A stretch of DNA of 64,000 nucleotides, from NCBI RefSeq assembly GCF_001308265.1, contig NZ_CP012023.1:882932-946931 (forward strand). The letters run 5' to 3'. Positions within the stretch are counted from its first letter, which is position 1. Each line of letters starts with the position of its first letter. Below, piece after piece: positions 8,917-17,278 of the stretch. This DNA is from Celeribacter marinus (GTDB lineage: Bacteria > Pseudomonadota > Alphaproteobacteria > Rhodobacterales > Rhodobacteraceae). The notes beneath the pieces are model-generated. The model made no database searches, had not been told where the DNA came from, and saw nothing but the letters and a program-made list of their open reading frames with translations. The translations under genes were made by a program, and so were the position numbers.

Positions 8917-9939
8917 CTACCCGAGGGTTGCGATCAATCCCGCCATATCGGCGGGCAATTGCGCCTCAAAGCTCATATCCTCTGACGTCACGGGATGCTT
9001 GAATCCCAAGACCGCCGCATGAAGCGCCTGACGCGGGAACTGCGCAACCGCATCACGGGCTGCTTCTGACAGCGCTTTGTGCGACAGCTTGCGCCGCCCG
9101 CCATAGGTTTGATCACCGACAAGCCCGTGACCGGCATGCGCCATATGCACACGAATTTGATGCGTCCGTCCCGTTTCCAACCAACACTCGACCAGAGCCA
9201 CCTGAGGCGGTGTGCCGAATAGATCCAACGGCCGCGCCCGCGTAATCGCATGACGCCCCTCGGAAAAACTCACCGCCTGCTTTTGACGATCGTTTTTGGA
9301 GCGTCCAAGCATGGTGGAAATGCGCAAAATGTTCGCACCTTCAAAACCGATGCCTTTAACGCCGCGCAACCGTGGGTCCATCACATCAGGTGCTCCGTAC
9401 ACGAGCGCGATATATTTACGCTCGACCGTGTGCTTTTCAAACTGTTTGGCGAGACCGTGGTGGGCCTGATCGCTTTTGGCCACGACCAACAACCCGCTGG
9501 TGTCTTTGTCGATGCGGTGGACAATACCGGGGCGCTTTTCGCCGCCGATCCCCGATAGGCTTTCCCCACAATGGTGCATCAGCGCATTCACAAGCGTCCC
9601 TGAGGGACTTCCGGGTGCAGGATGCACCACCATCCCCACAGGCTTGTTGATAACAATCAGGTGCGCGTCCTCAAAAATAACATCGAGCGCGATATCCTCA
9701 GCCACAAGTTCGGTCTCAACCGCTTCATCCACCGTGATCTCGACGGTATCGCCCTCGGATATCTTAGCCTTTTGATCCAAGGCCACCGCGCCATTTACAA
9801 CAACGGCCCCATCCGCAATCAATCTCGCCAAACGTGAGCGCGACAGGTTTGCCGCCTCTGGCACATCGCGGGCAATCGCCTTATCAAGGCGCTTGGGCGG
9901 ATTTTCCGCAATCTGAAAGGTGATTTTGATGGCTGACAT
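8917..9939 (-). CDS. RluA/RluD-family 23S rRNA pseudouridine synthase
   Basis: A 340-residue protein with an N-terminal S4 RNA-binding domain (LSRSRLARLIADGAVVVNG) and a pseudouridine synthase domain containing the catalytic HRIDKDTSGLLVVAK motif with its conserved Asp. The GRTHQIRVHMAHAGH motif near the C-terminus is also present. S4 plus this catalytic motif is typical of RluC/RluD, which modify 23S rRNA; RluD is the likelier match. The start at 9939 overlaps the 5' end of the divergent DUF6476 gene by 11 bases. An in-frame ATG at 9969 would lengthen the overlap. Confidence 0.87.
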   Translation of the reverse strand: MSAIKITFQIAENPPKRLDKAIARDVPEAANLSRSRLARLIADGAVVVNGAVALDQKAKISEGDTVEITVDEAVETELVAEDIALDVIFEDAHLIVINKPVGMVVHPAPGSPSGTLVNALMHHCGESLSGIGGEKRPGIVHRIDKDTSGLLVVAKSDQAHHGLAKQFEKHTVERKYIALVYGAPDVMDPRLRGVKGIGFEGANILRISTMLGRSKNDRQKQAVSFSEGRHAITRARPLDLFGTPPQVALVECWLETGRTHQIRVHMAHAGHGLVGDQTYGGRRKLSHKALSEAARDAVAQFPRQALHAAVLGFKHPVTSEDMSFEAQLPADMAGLIATLG

Positions 9940-10273
9940 GGACGAACCCGTGGGTGAACTGATGGACATTGATCCCGCCCAAGCCGCTCATCTGACATTT
10001 CTGCGCAGACTTGTGACGGCTCTTACGGCGGTGATGATTGGCGGGCTTTTAGTCTTGATCGTGCTCTTTGTCACCCGCTTCCCGACGATTAGCGCAACGG
10101 CGCCCTCCAAAACGATTGCATTCGACCTACCTGCGTCGATAACGCTACCGGACGGGGCCGCCCCCATCGCATTCACGCGCGGGTCCGATTGGGTCGCTAT
10201 CACAACCGAGACAGAGATTTTGATTTATGACGCGGCAACAGGCGCACACCGTCAAACCGTGACACTCAAATAG
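9929..10273 (+). CDS. DUF6476-like single-pass membrane protein
   Basis: A 114-residue protein with a short acidic N-terminus, one strong membrane helix (TALTAVMIGGLLVLIVLFV, about residues 31-49) and a periplasmic C-terminal beta-rich part. It resembles the small DUF6476 family of Rhodobacterales, often found beside the pseudouridine synthase. GAAAGG lies eight bases before the ATG at 9929. Function unknown. Its start overlaps the divergent synthase start, so both promoters must lie inside the other gene's coding region. Confidence 0.72.
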   Translation: MADMDEPVGELMDIDPAQAAHLTFLRRLVTALTAVMIGGLLVLIVLFVTRFPTISATAPSKTIAFDLPASITLPDGAAPIAFTRGSDWVAITTETEILIYDAATGAHRQTVTLK

Positions 10274-10277
10274 CAAA

Positions 10278-10300
10278 GATGTCGTGCAAACGACGACATC
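10278..10300 (+). terminator. Hairpin after the DUF6476 gene
   Basis: GATGTCGT (10278-10285) pairs perfectly with ACGACATC (10293-10300). The following bases are A/T-rich but not a clean T run, so termination is plausible rather than certain. A run of eight G follows at 10313-10320. Confidence 0.4.
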
Positions 10301-10323
10301 AAAATTGAATTTGGGGGGGGTAG

Positions 10324-10400
10324 TGGTACCACCTCCTGGTCTCGAACCAGGGACCTCCTGATCCACAATCAGGCGCTCTAACCAACTGAGCTAAGGCGGC
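10324..10400 (-). tRNA. tRNA-His (anticodon GTG)
   Basis: A 77-base cloverleaf is read on the minus strand: acceptor GCCGCCT with AGGTGGT, D arm AGCTCAGTTGGTTAGAGC, anticodon stem CCTGA/TCAGG enclosing TTGTGGA, T arm CCTGG-TTCGAGA-CCAGG, discriminator A and encoded CCA. The base before position 1 is T rather than G, and pair 1-72 is G-U with A73. This is the unusual alphaproteobacterial tRNA-His form recognised without G-1. Confidence 0.95.
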
Positions 10401-10530
10401 ACTGCGGGGGATTTACTGCGCACAGGATTGGAATGCAAGAGGTGATCCGCGAAAAATGCAGCTATCTCTTTTCCTTGCCTCCCGCCACACAGCGGCGTAG
10501 GTGGTAACAATGATCAAAGGAGCCGTTTTC

Positions 10531-10716
10531 ATGGGTATCAATTCAGAAAAAGACATCGAAGCAAACCTGCAAATCGGTCCAACGACCGAAGGCATGGTGC
10601 GCCTATTCATCGAGGCCAACGGCGTCGAAGTGCCCATGGACTTCGATCCTGAAGAAGCCGAAGAAATCGCAGAAGAGCTACGCGCCGCCGCTGATCAGGC
10701 ACGCAAGGTCAGGTAA
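10531..10716 (+). CDS. DUF6324 family small acidic protein
   Basis: A 61-residue soluble acidic protein (IEANGVEVPMDFDPEEAEEIAEELRAAADQARKVR at the C-terminal side, mostly one helix). It resembles the short DUF6324 family of Rhodobacterales. AAAGGAG lies about eight bases before the ATG at 10531; an upstream in-frame GTG at 10501 would lack a site. Function unknown. Confidence 0.72.
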   Translation: MGINSEKDIEANLQIGPTTEGMVRLFIEANGVEVPMDFDPEEAEEIAEELRAAADQARKVR

Positions 10717-10874
10717 CACAGCCGCTTATGCCGGTCCCGATCGATCTAACGCCCCTGCGGCACCACAGATAAAGGGTCAGGGACCAACAGATCAGGTAGA
10801 GTGACGTCATAAGACGCGCACAAAACCCGCCCAATTCGACTTGCCCCTTGCCGTGAGCGGCACCGCGTCCTACA

Positions 10875-11062
10875 TGTGAGAGGACGGGATCTGCTCGGTT
10901 CGTACATATGGACGCATGACTCCGGTGGCCTTAAGCACCCGTACGGGAGCTGGCTCTGTCATGACCCTGGTTATGTTACCTGGCACCCACCTGATTTATC
11001 AGGCTTCGGGAGCAACGCGTTGCTACGACTGCTGCGGTCCCCCGTCACCCACACCTCCCTAG
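10875..11062 (+). ncRNA. ssrS: Candidate 6S RNA (ends approximate)
   Basis: This 400-base gene-free stretch can fold as a long rod. GACGGG (10883-10888) pairs with CCCGTC (11041-11046), and TGTG (10875-10878) with CACA (11050-11053), closing about 180 bases; TCGTA/TACGA and GGTGG/CCACC give inner helices. A GGCCTTAAGC segment resembles the CCTTAA segment of enterobacterial 6S RNA. A sigma-70-like promoter (TTGCCG near 10848, TACATG near 10871) precedes it. In Rhodobacter sphaeroides the 6S gene is followed on the antisense strand by a salt-stress membrane protein gene, exactly the layout seen here. 6S RNA sequesters housekeeping RNA polymerase. Identification rests on context and hand folding. 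Confidence 0.62.
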
Positions 11063-11076
11063 CACTCAACAATGCA

Positions 11077-11100
11077 AAACGGACGCCAAAGCGTCCGTTT
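11077..11100. terminator. Perfect hairpin terminator shared by ssrS candidate and SspA-like gene
   Basis: AAACGGACGC and GCGTCCGTTT form a perfect 10-bp stem around CAAA. With A and T flanks on both sides it can stop transcription in either direction between the convergent RNA gene and membrane protein gene. Confidence 0.85.
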
Positions 11101-11124
11101 GTGTCGTGTGATTGCTGCGCCGTA

Positions 11125-11439
11125 TTACCTGCGATGCGAGGCCGCCACGCGCACGGGGATCGGATCAGACAGAACAGGCAATTCATCGCGCTTGCCGCCC
11201 TGATCATCATCGTCGTCTTTCCCCGCCATGCTCATAATGGTGATGGCAAATTGCACCCCCGCAAACACGATCCCGTTGGACACCCAAAGAATCACCACCG
11301 CGAGGATACCGACATCGGAATGGGTGACGAGATGCCAAAGGTTGGCGACATTAAAATACAAAAGCGCACCCACGAAGGCGGCAGAAATCACAAAGCCAAT
11401 GATAGCTTGCGTGATATACAGTTTGATCAGTTTTGGCAT
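11125..11439 (-). CDS. Small membrane protein resembling salt-stress protein SspA of Rhodobacter
   Basis: A 104-residue protein with two membrane segments (about residues 10-30 and 45-68), an acidic DDDDDQ linker and a basic C-terminus. The frame also opens at 11454, but GAAAGG precedes the ATG at 11439. Its position, antisense and immediately downstream of the 6S RNA candidate, matches the gene described in Rhodobacter sphaeroides as a putative salt stress-induced membrane protein. It is unrelated to the E. coli stringent starvation protein of the same symbol. Function otherwise unknown. Confidence 0.7.
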   Translation of the reverse strand: MPKLIKLYITQAIIGFVISAAFVGALLYFNVANLWHLVTHSDVGILAVVILWVSNGIVFAGVQFAITIMSMAGKDDDDDQGGKRDELPVLSDPIPVRVAASHRR

Positions 11440-11533
11440 GACAGTGCCTTTCATGATGACTCAACACCGCAACAGTAGCACGCAGTGGACATTATTCCAG
11501 ATCGCCATGTGTCGCAGGTCAGCGCGGCGCAAA

Positions 11534-11564
11534 CAAAAAGCCGCAAACCTGTTTGGCTGCGGCT
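11534..11564 (-). terminator. Terminator at the end of the rib-nusB operon
   Basis: On the minus strand AGCCGCA and TGCGGCT form a stem around a 12-base loop, followed by TTTTTG. It lies about 40 bases after the nusB stop. Confidence 0.75.
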
Positions 11565-11602
11565 GACTGCATAATTGTGTGATGGGGGCGCGGGCCCAAA
11601 TG

Positions 11603-12088
11603 TCAGACCTTTGGCTTGAACGCGTCTGGCTGGCATTCACGTGCCATGTGATCCAAAACAGCATTGACGAATTTGGACTCTTTGCCACCCGGATAAAACG
11701 CCTTGGCCACGTCCACAAACTCTACAATCACCACTTTGGGTGGCGTCTGTTCGGCAATCAACTCACCACCTGCGGCCCGAAACAGCGCGCGCATGGTGCT
11801 ATCAATACGTCCGATCGGCCATTTGGCAACCAACGCACGGTCCGTCATTTGGTCAATCTTGGCTTGTTCATTCACAGCCGTCTCGGTGATCATGTGGAAA
11901 TGATCCACATCGCCCTCGATGAATGTGCCCTCTTCGACTGTTTCCAGACCAAAGAAGTGATCATAAAACTGACGGCGAACCTTATCGACCGTCTCGTCGG
12001 ACGCTTCCATTTGAAATAGGGCCTGCACCGCATAGAGGCGGGCCGCAGATTTCATATCGCGTTTCGAAGGTGTCTTTTTATCGGTCAT
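11603..12088 (-). CDS. nusB: Transcription antitermination factor NusB
   Basis: A 161-residue all-helical RNA-binding protein with the family hallmarks SAARLYAVQALFQME near the N-terminus and DSTMRALFRAAGGEL plus VVIVEFVDVAKAFYPGGKESKFVNAVLD in the C-terminal half. NusB with NusE/S10 binds boxA RNA and promotes rRNA antitermination. The ATG at 12088 overlaps the ribH stop as ATGA, so translation is probably coupled. Placement after ribH is a widely conserved arrangement. Confidence 0.93.
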   Translation of the reverse strand: MTDKKTPSKRDMKSAARLYAVQALFQMEASDETVDKVRRQFYDHFFGLETVEEGTFIEGDVDHFHMITETAVNEQAKIDQMTDRALVAKWPIGRIDSTMRALFRAAGGELIAEQTPPKVVIVEFVDVAKAFYPGGKESKFVNAVLDHMARECQPDAFKPKV

Positions 12089-12630
12089 GCCGTGGTCGGT
12101 CCTGTGGTCTTGCCCGCAATGCGGATCGCATCGGAATGAAATCCGACGTCCTTGGGCGAAGCGGACCATTTGCGCGAAAGCGCGACAAGATGCAAGGCCG
12201 CAGCGGCGGCTCCGCCCCCTTTATTCTGTCCTTTTGCCTGTGCACGCACAACGGCTTGGGATTTGGTCTCTACTGTGAGGATACCGTTACCGATGCACAG
12301 GCCCGACAATCCCATAAGCGTAATGGCGCGCGATGAGTCGTTACACACCGTATCATAATGCGTGGTCTCGCCACGAATGACACAGCCAAGGGCGACGAAG
12401 CCGTCGAAATTCGACGTGCGATCCGCAATGGCAATCGCCGTTGGAACTTCCAGTGCACCGGGCACCTCGATGAGATCCCATGTGGCACCTGCCGCCTCGA
12501 TCTCTGCCTTGGCCCCCACAACCAACTCATCTGTGACGTCATTGTAATAGGGCGCGACGACGATCAATACCTTGGTTGGTGTGTCGAATGTTGGCGTCTC
12601 AAGAATATTGTGGGTTTCACTCGCGGCCAT
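12085..12630 (-). CDS. ribH: 6,7-dimethyl-8-ribityllumazine synthase
   Basis: A 181-residue protein that condenses the ribitylaminouracil intermediate with 3,4-dihydroxy-2-butanone 4-phosphate, the penultimate step of riboflavin synthesis. Visible motifs are VVAPYYND near the N-terminus, EVPGALEVPTAI, and the GCVIRGETTHYD loop with the catalytic His region. GGAGACG precedes the ATG at 12630, which shares one base with the stop of the upstream ribB-type gene (TAATG overlap). Part of the minus-strand rib operon. Confidence 0.93.
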   Translation of the reverse strand: MAASETHNILETPTFDTPTKVLIVVAPYYNDVTDELVVGAKAEIEAAGATWDLIEVPGALEVPTAIAIADRTSNFDGFVALGCVIRGETTHYDTVCNDSSRAITLMGLSGLCIGNGILTVETKSQAVVRAQAKGQNKGGGAAAAALHLVALSRKWSASPKDVGFHSDAIRIAGKTTGPTTA

Positions 12631-13733
12631 TATACGTCTCCGTCGATTTTTCGGGTGCCGGTGATAGACAGCCCATACGCCTCAAGCCCCACCACTTTGG
12701 GCTTGGGGTTATTGGTGACAAGTTCCAGTTGAGATAGGCCAAGAGCTGCAAGAATTTGCGCACCTAGACCATACTGGCGTAACGTCTGCGGGCTTGCCGC
12801 ATCCTCCCCCGCCATTTTCATATCGAGATCGCGCAGCAACACGACAACGCCGCGCCCCTCGGCGGCGATCAATTCCATCGCCCCCTCAATTTCGCGGGAC
12901 GTGCGACCGATGCCAAGCACATCTTCGAGCGGGTTGAGCGCATGCATCCGCGTCAAAACCGGCGCATCCGTGCTCAAATCACCCTTGGACAGAACAACAT
13001 GCTCGGCCCCTTGCAGATCATCCGTGAACACCTGCATATCCCACGCGCCACCAAAGGCAGAGGTCACGGTGCGATGCGCTGTGCGCGTCACGAGATTGTC
13101 GTGGCGGCGGCGATAGGCGATCAGGTCGGAAATTGTCCCGATCTTGAGGTTGTGTTTTTGTGCAAAGGATACCAGCTCGGGCAGACGCGACATCGAGCCG
13201 TCATCATTCATAATCTCGCAGATCACCGATGAGGGCTGTAGCCCTGCCAAACGCGCCACATCAACGCCCGCCTCGGTATGACCCGCGCGCACCAACACGC
13301 CGCCATCCTTAGCGCGCAGCGGGAACACGTGGCCCGGCGTGGCAATATCGGCAGAGGTCTTGGATGGATCAATCGCCACGGCAACCGTGCGGGCGCGGTC
13401 ATGGGCGGAGATGCCCGTCGACACACCCTCTTTGGCTTCGATCGAAATGGTAAACGCCGTCTCATGGCGGCTAGAATTGCTCGTGGCCATCAGAGGCAGC
13501 TCAAGCGCGTCGATGCGCTCGGACGTGAGCGTCAGACAAATAAGCCCGCGTCCGTGAGTGGCCATAAAGTTGATCGCCTCAGGGGTCGCCATTTGAGACG
13601 GGATCACCAGATCGCCCTCGTTCTCGCGGTCCTCGTGGTCGATCAGGATAAACATCCGACCATTGCGGGCATCCTCGATGATTTCCTCAATGGAGGAAAC
13701 GGCACTGGCGTAGCTCTCGTTTAGGTCGCTCAT
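12630..13733 (-). CDS. ribB: 3,4-dihydroxy-2-butanone-4-phosphate synthase with degenerate GTP cyclohydrolase II domain (RibBX-like)
   Basis: A 367-residue two-domain protein. Residues 1-205 are a complete RibB domain: HEDRENEGD at 33-41, then RAGHTEAGVD. It makes the four-carbon precursor of riboflavin from ribulose 5-phosphate. Residues 210-367 align with GTP cyclohydrolase II, but the three-cysteine zinc site is gone: the only cysteines in the whole protein are C66 and C172, both in the RibB half. This half is therefore unlikely to open GTP and a separate RibA is expected elsewhere. Similar RibBX proteins are known in other proteobacteria. The start at 13733 is preferred over the extension to 13796. 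Confidence 0.9.
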   Translation of the reverse strand: MSDLNESYASAVSSIEEIIEDARNGRMFILIDHEDRENEGDLVIPSQMATPEAINFMATHGRGLICLTLTSERIDALELPLMATSNSSRHETAFTISIEAKEGVSTGISAHDRARTVAVAIDPSKTSADIATPGHVFPLRAKDGGVLVRAGHTEAGVDVARLAGLQPSSVICEIMNDDGSMSRLPELVSFAQKHNLKIGTISDLIAYRRRHDNLVTRTAHRTVTSAFGGAWDMQVFTDDLQGAEHVVLSKGDLSTDAPVLTRMHALNPLEDVLGIGRTSREIEGAMELIAAEGRGVVVLLRDLDMKMAGEDAASPQTLRQYGLGAQILAALGLSQLELVTNNPKPKVVGLEAYGLSITGTRKIDGDV

Positions 13734-13826
13734 AAATATCTCTTTTCGCAGATCGGAAGGAATGGCGCACGGTGTTGCCCCGCGATACCCTGTCACACCG
13801 CACTTTGAAAGTGCGACGCAGCGCTC

Positions 13827-14423
13827 TTAGTCAAACTCGGCCAAGCGGGCCCCATAGCGCGCGAGGGTGTCGATCTCCAGATTGATCACATCGCCCACCG
13901 ATGCAGCCCCCCATGTCGTGACCTGTTGCGTGTGCGGAATGATGTTCACGCCGAACCGACAACCATCGACCTCATTGACCGTGAACGATGTGCCGTCCAA
14001 GGCCACCGAGCCTTTGGGGGCCACGAATTTGGCAAGGGCCTCGGGCGCGTCAAACACAAATCGCGTGCTCTCGCCCTCGTCCGTCATCGATACAATCGTC
14101 GCCACACCATCCACATGACCCGACACGATATGACCGCCAAGCTCGTCACCAAGGCGCAAAGCACGTTCGAGATTGAGCGCGCTGCCGACAGCCCAATCAC
14201 GGATATTCGTTTTGCTCACACTTTCTGCCGAGATTTGCACGTCAAACCAGTTTTGCGGCGCAGTGCCGAGCGCAATCACCGTCAAACAAACACCGCTACA
14301 GGCAATCGACGCGCCGATGTCGATCCCGTCCACATCGTAATCGCACCCGATCCGCGCGCGCAAATCGCCCTTTTGCTCAAGCTCCAGAACGTGCCCTACA
14401 TTAGTGATGATGCCTGTAAACAT
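13827..14423 (-). CDS. ribE: Riboflavin synthase alpha subunit
   Basis: A 198-residue protein starting MFTGIITNVG, the near-invariant N-terminus of riboflavin synthase. Two lumazine-binding barrels repeat in tandem, with ACSGVCLTV in the first and ALDGTSFTVNEV in the second. It dismutates two lumazines to riboflavin. AGAGGA precedes the ATG at 14423. It heads the downstream half of the rib cluster; ribD and nrdR lie about 4.7 kb upstream on the same strand, beyond the capsule genes. Confidence 0.93.
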   Translation of the reverse strand: MFTGIITNVGHVLELEQKGDLRARIGCDYDVDGIDIGASIACSGVCLTVIALGTAPQNWFDVQISAESVSKTNIRDWAVGSALNLERALRLGDELGGHIVSGHVDGVATIVSMTDEGESTRFVFDAPEALAKFVAPKGSVALDGTSFTVNEVDGCRFGVNIIPHTQQVTTWGAASVGDVINLEIDTLARYGARLAEFD

Positions 14424-14617
14424 GGTGTTTTCCTCTCGAATTCGCCCCAAGAGGTAACGCTGTGCCGCCCCCCTTACAAGGCCGATTGCGTCACATCCCG
14501 ATATCGCGCGGCTATGTCTTAATTGACACGCCGCTCATAAACCCGAAAACTAAGCCACACATTGGCCCGATTATTCCTCTATGTCGTTCTGAATTGGTAA
14601 TAAAAGCGACCCCCGAC

Positions 14618-15937
14618 ATGCGTGATCCCGTAACCAGTAACAGCCCAGACCAGTGCCTCGACGAGACGCGCGTGTTTCTCATGCTCCAAGGACCGCACGG
14701 GCCATATTTTTGGCAGTTGGGCAAAATGTTGCGCGCGGCGGGTGCCACCGTTTGGCGGGTCGGATTTAACGCGGGCGACCGCGCCTTTTGGTTCTCGACC
14801 AAGACATTTCTGCCCTACACCGATACGCCTGAGGCATGGCCTGACACCTTTCAATCCATCGTCGCGGACAAGGGTGTTACCGACATCGTTTTGTACGGCG
14901 ACCCGCGCCCCGTGCATGCCCTCGCCGTAGCCCGCGCCAAAGAGTTGGGCCTGCGCATCCACGTCTTTGAGGAGGGCTATCTGCGGCCGTTCTGGATCAC
15001 CTACGAGCGTGATGGGGCCAACGGACATTCCGCTCTGATGGGCCTGAGTGTGGAGCAAATGCGCACGGCATTGGCGAACATTGATCACGACAATATCGAG
15101 GCACCCGACCATTGGGGCGACATGCGCCAACACATCTTTTACGGCGCGCTCTACCACTGGTTTGTGATGTTTCGAAACGGCGCGTTCAAACATTTTCGCG
15201 GCCACCGCGAATTGCCAGTGACCTACGAATTCATGCTCTATTTCAAACGCTTGATCATGATGCCCCTGCACCGCGCGTCTCGCCGCTGGCGCACGTGGCG
15301 CATTCGCCGCTCTGGTCATCCATTTCATATCGCCCTGCTGCAACTTGAACATGATGCCAGTTTTCAGGTGCATTCGCACTACTCCACCATGCCCGAGTTT
15401 ATCTCGGACGTGATCGACGGGTTTGCCAAAGGCGCGCCGCGCCACCACCACCTCGTGTTCAAAGCACATCCGCTCGAAAGTGACCGCCGCAATCTGTTGG
15501 CCGAGGTTAAACGACTTGCCGCAAATTTTGGCGTCACAGGACGCGTGCATTTCGTGCGCGGTGGTAAGCTTGCCTCCTTGCTCAACTATGCTCGCTCGGC
15601 CGTGACCGTAAATTCGACCGCCGGCCAACAAGCCCTCGCGCGCGGCTTGCCCTTGCGCACATTTGGCACCGCCGTCTTTGCCAAACCCGAATTTGTCTCG
15701 CATCAATCCCTCGACGCGTTTTTTATGCACCCCGAGCGGCCTGACACCCGCGCCTACAAAGATTATCGTCAATTCCTATTGGAAACCAGTCAGGTTCCCG
15801 GCGGGTTCTATTCCGCGCGCGGGCGGCGTCAATTGCTGCGTCTTGTCGTCGATATGATGCTGGCGCAACACGGGCCCTATGACGCGCTGATCAACGGAAA
15901 TGCCCACCCCCGCCCGTCTTTGCGGCCCACGCGGTGA
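14618..15937 (+). CDS. kpsS: Capsular polysaccharide synthesis/export protein KpsS-like
   Basis: About 439 residues from the ATG at 14618. The segment MLQGPHGPYFWQLGKMLRAAG and the following YGDPRPVHALAVARAKELG and FEEGYLRPFWITYERDG stretches are typical of KpsS, a beta-Kdo transferase that starts the poly-Kdo linker of group 2 capsules on lipid. LVFKAHPLE and VNSTAGQQALARG in the C-terminal half fit the glycosyltransferase fold. No clear Shine-Dalgarno site marks the start; the frame is open from 14462 and the ATG at 14689 is also possible. Forms a plus-strand set with the export lipoprotein and kpsC. Confidence 0.82.
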   Translation: MRDPVTSNSPDQCLDETRVFLMLQGPHGPYFWQLGKMLRAAGATVWRVGFNAGDRAFWFSTKTFLPYTDTPEAWPDTFQSIVADKGVTDIVLYGDPRPVHALAVARAKELGLRIHVFEEGYLRPFWITYERDGANGHSALMGLSVEQMRTALANIDHDNIEAPDHWGDMRQHIFYGALYHWFVMFRNGAFKHFRGHRELPVTYEFMLYFKRLIMMPLHRASRRWRTWRIRRSGHPFHIALLQLEHDASFQVHSHYSTMPEFISDVIDGFAKGAPRHHHLVFKAHPLESDRRNLLAEVKRLAANFGVTGRVHFVRGGKLASLLNYARSAVTVNSTAGQQALARGLPLRTFGTAVFAKPEFVSHQSLDAFFMHPERPDTRAYKDYRQFLLETSQVPGGFYSARGRRQLLRLVVDMMLAQHGPYDALINGNAHPRPSLRPTR

Positions 15938-16139
15938 TCAAACGCCGTTCAGATCTACCGCTACATTTAGAGCCAAACAACACGCGCCATACACTCACTG
16001 GCCATGCCATGACAGGTCGCGGCGCATAGGCAACACCTTACGGCGCGAAAACTCACCGCACCGCCTGCACAGTGGATTTTGATCCCGCAATCAGGTATTT
16101 ATCCCCAAAAGCTTGTAAAAAGCATCGAGAGGTAGAGCA

Positions 16140-17270
16140 GTGAACGTATTTAAATCGCGCATGGCCCGTGCCGTGGTCGCAGCCGCGCTTTTGGCCAGCG
16201 TAACCGCCTGTGGTCTCCCCCGATCCGGTCCCAACAAAAAAGAAATCTTTGCAGGTTCTGTCCTAAACGATGGCGACGCATTTATTATCGCCGTGAACGA
16301 CCGCGTCACTGCGGCTACGGGCGTCACTCAATCGCTTGGTTTCACCCAATCCTTTGTCAGCGCGGGCGTTGTCGGCTCCGACACGATCAATCCCGGAGAC
16401 ACCTTGGCGTTGACCATTTGGGAAAACGTCGATGACGGCCTGCTCGCCAACCAAGGGGCCAACGCAACTGTCCTTAACCAAGTTCAAGTGGACGGTGCGG
16501 GCTTTATCTTTGTCCCATACGCGGGCCGGATCAAAGCTGCGGGCAACAGCCCCGAAGCAATCCGCCGCATCATTACCGAAAAGCTCGACACCCAAACCCC
16601 CGACCCGCAAGTTCTCGTATCCCGCGTGGCCGGTGATGGCGCAACAGTGACGGTCGCGGGTTCCATCAATGGCCGTGGCGTCTACCCGATCGAGCGCCCA
16701 ACACGCACGCTATCCGCGATGCTAGCGGCGGCAGGTGGCGTGAACGTCAGCCCCGACATTGCCCGCGTCAAAGTCACCCGTGGCGGCAAAACAGGCACCG
16801 TTTGGTATGAGGACATCTTTACCGAACCAAATTACGATATTGCTCTACGCAACGGCGACCGCATTTTGATTGAAGCCGACCCACGCGAATTTATGGCGCT
16901 AGGCGCAACCGGCGCGCAAACCGTTGTGCCCTTTGAAAGCCGGACACTCTCCGCCCTTGAGGCCATCGCACGTGTTGGCGGCTTGCAAACCAATAGCGCC
17001 GATCCAACGGGCGTCTTTGTGTTTCGCAATGAAAACGAGGCCATTTCCAAACAGGTATTGGGCCGCGACGACATCACAGGCACACAGCGCCTCGTCTACG
17101 TTCTCAATCTGACAGAGCCGAACGGGCTGTTTATGGCGCGTGATTTCATCATCCGCGATGGCGACACGGTTTACGTCACCGAAGCTCCGTTTGTGCAGTG
17201 GCAAAAAACGCTGGGCGCGATCAACGGATCGATATCGGCGGCTGACTCGCTGGCCGCTAGCGTTCAATAA
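16140..17270 (+). CDS. Polysaccharide export outer-membrane lipoprotein (Wza/KpsD family)
   Basis: A 376-residue lipoprotein precursor: signal peptide with lipobox VTAC (lipidated Cys near residue 24), then the Poly_export domain (INPGDTLALTIWENVDDG) and two SLBB-type ligand-binding repeats (VTVAGSINGRGVYPI and the later LSALEAIARVGGL segment). Such proteins form the outer-membrane exit channel for capsule. The GTG start at 16140 follows GAGAGG with good spacing. The 200 bases between it and kpsS hold nothing recognisable. kpsC starts nine bases after its stop. Confidence 0.87.
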   Translation: MNVFKSRMARAVVAAALLASVTACGLPRSGPNKKEIFAGSVLNDGDAFIIAVNDRVTAATGVTQSLGFTQSFVSAGVVGSDTINPGDTLALTIWENVDDGLLANQGANATVLNQVQVDGAGFIFVPYAGRIKAAGNSPEAIRRIITEKLDTQTPDPQVLVSRVAGDGATVTVAGSINGRGVYPIERPTRTLSAMLAAAGGVNVSPDIARVKVTRGGKTGTVWYEDIFTEPNYDIALRNGDRILIEADPREFMALGATGAQTVVPFESRTLSALEAIARVGGLQTNSADPTGVFVFRNENEAISKQVLGRDDITGTQRLVYVLNLTEPNGLFMARDFIIRDGDTVYVTEAPFVQWQKTLGAINGSISAADSLAASVQ

Positions 17271-17278
17271 ACGGCACC

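Noticed and set aside
12630..13733. Possible disruption of the RibA half by a frameshift
   Set aside because: The frame is intact and the domain's overall pattern is kept; the cysteines are replaced rather than lost by a shift.
14579..15772. A 397-codon minus-strand open frame
   Set aside because: Antisense to kpsS; its length is explained by codon bias in the real gene and no motif was seen.
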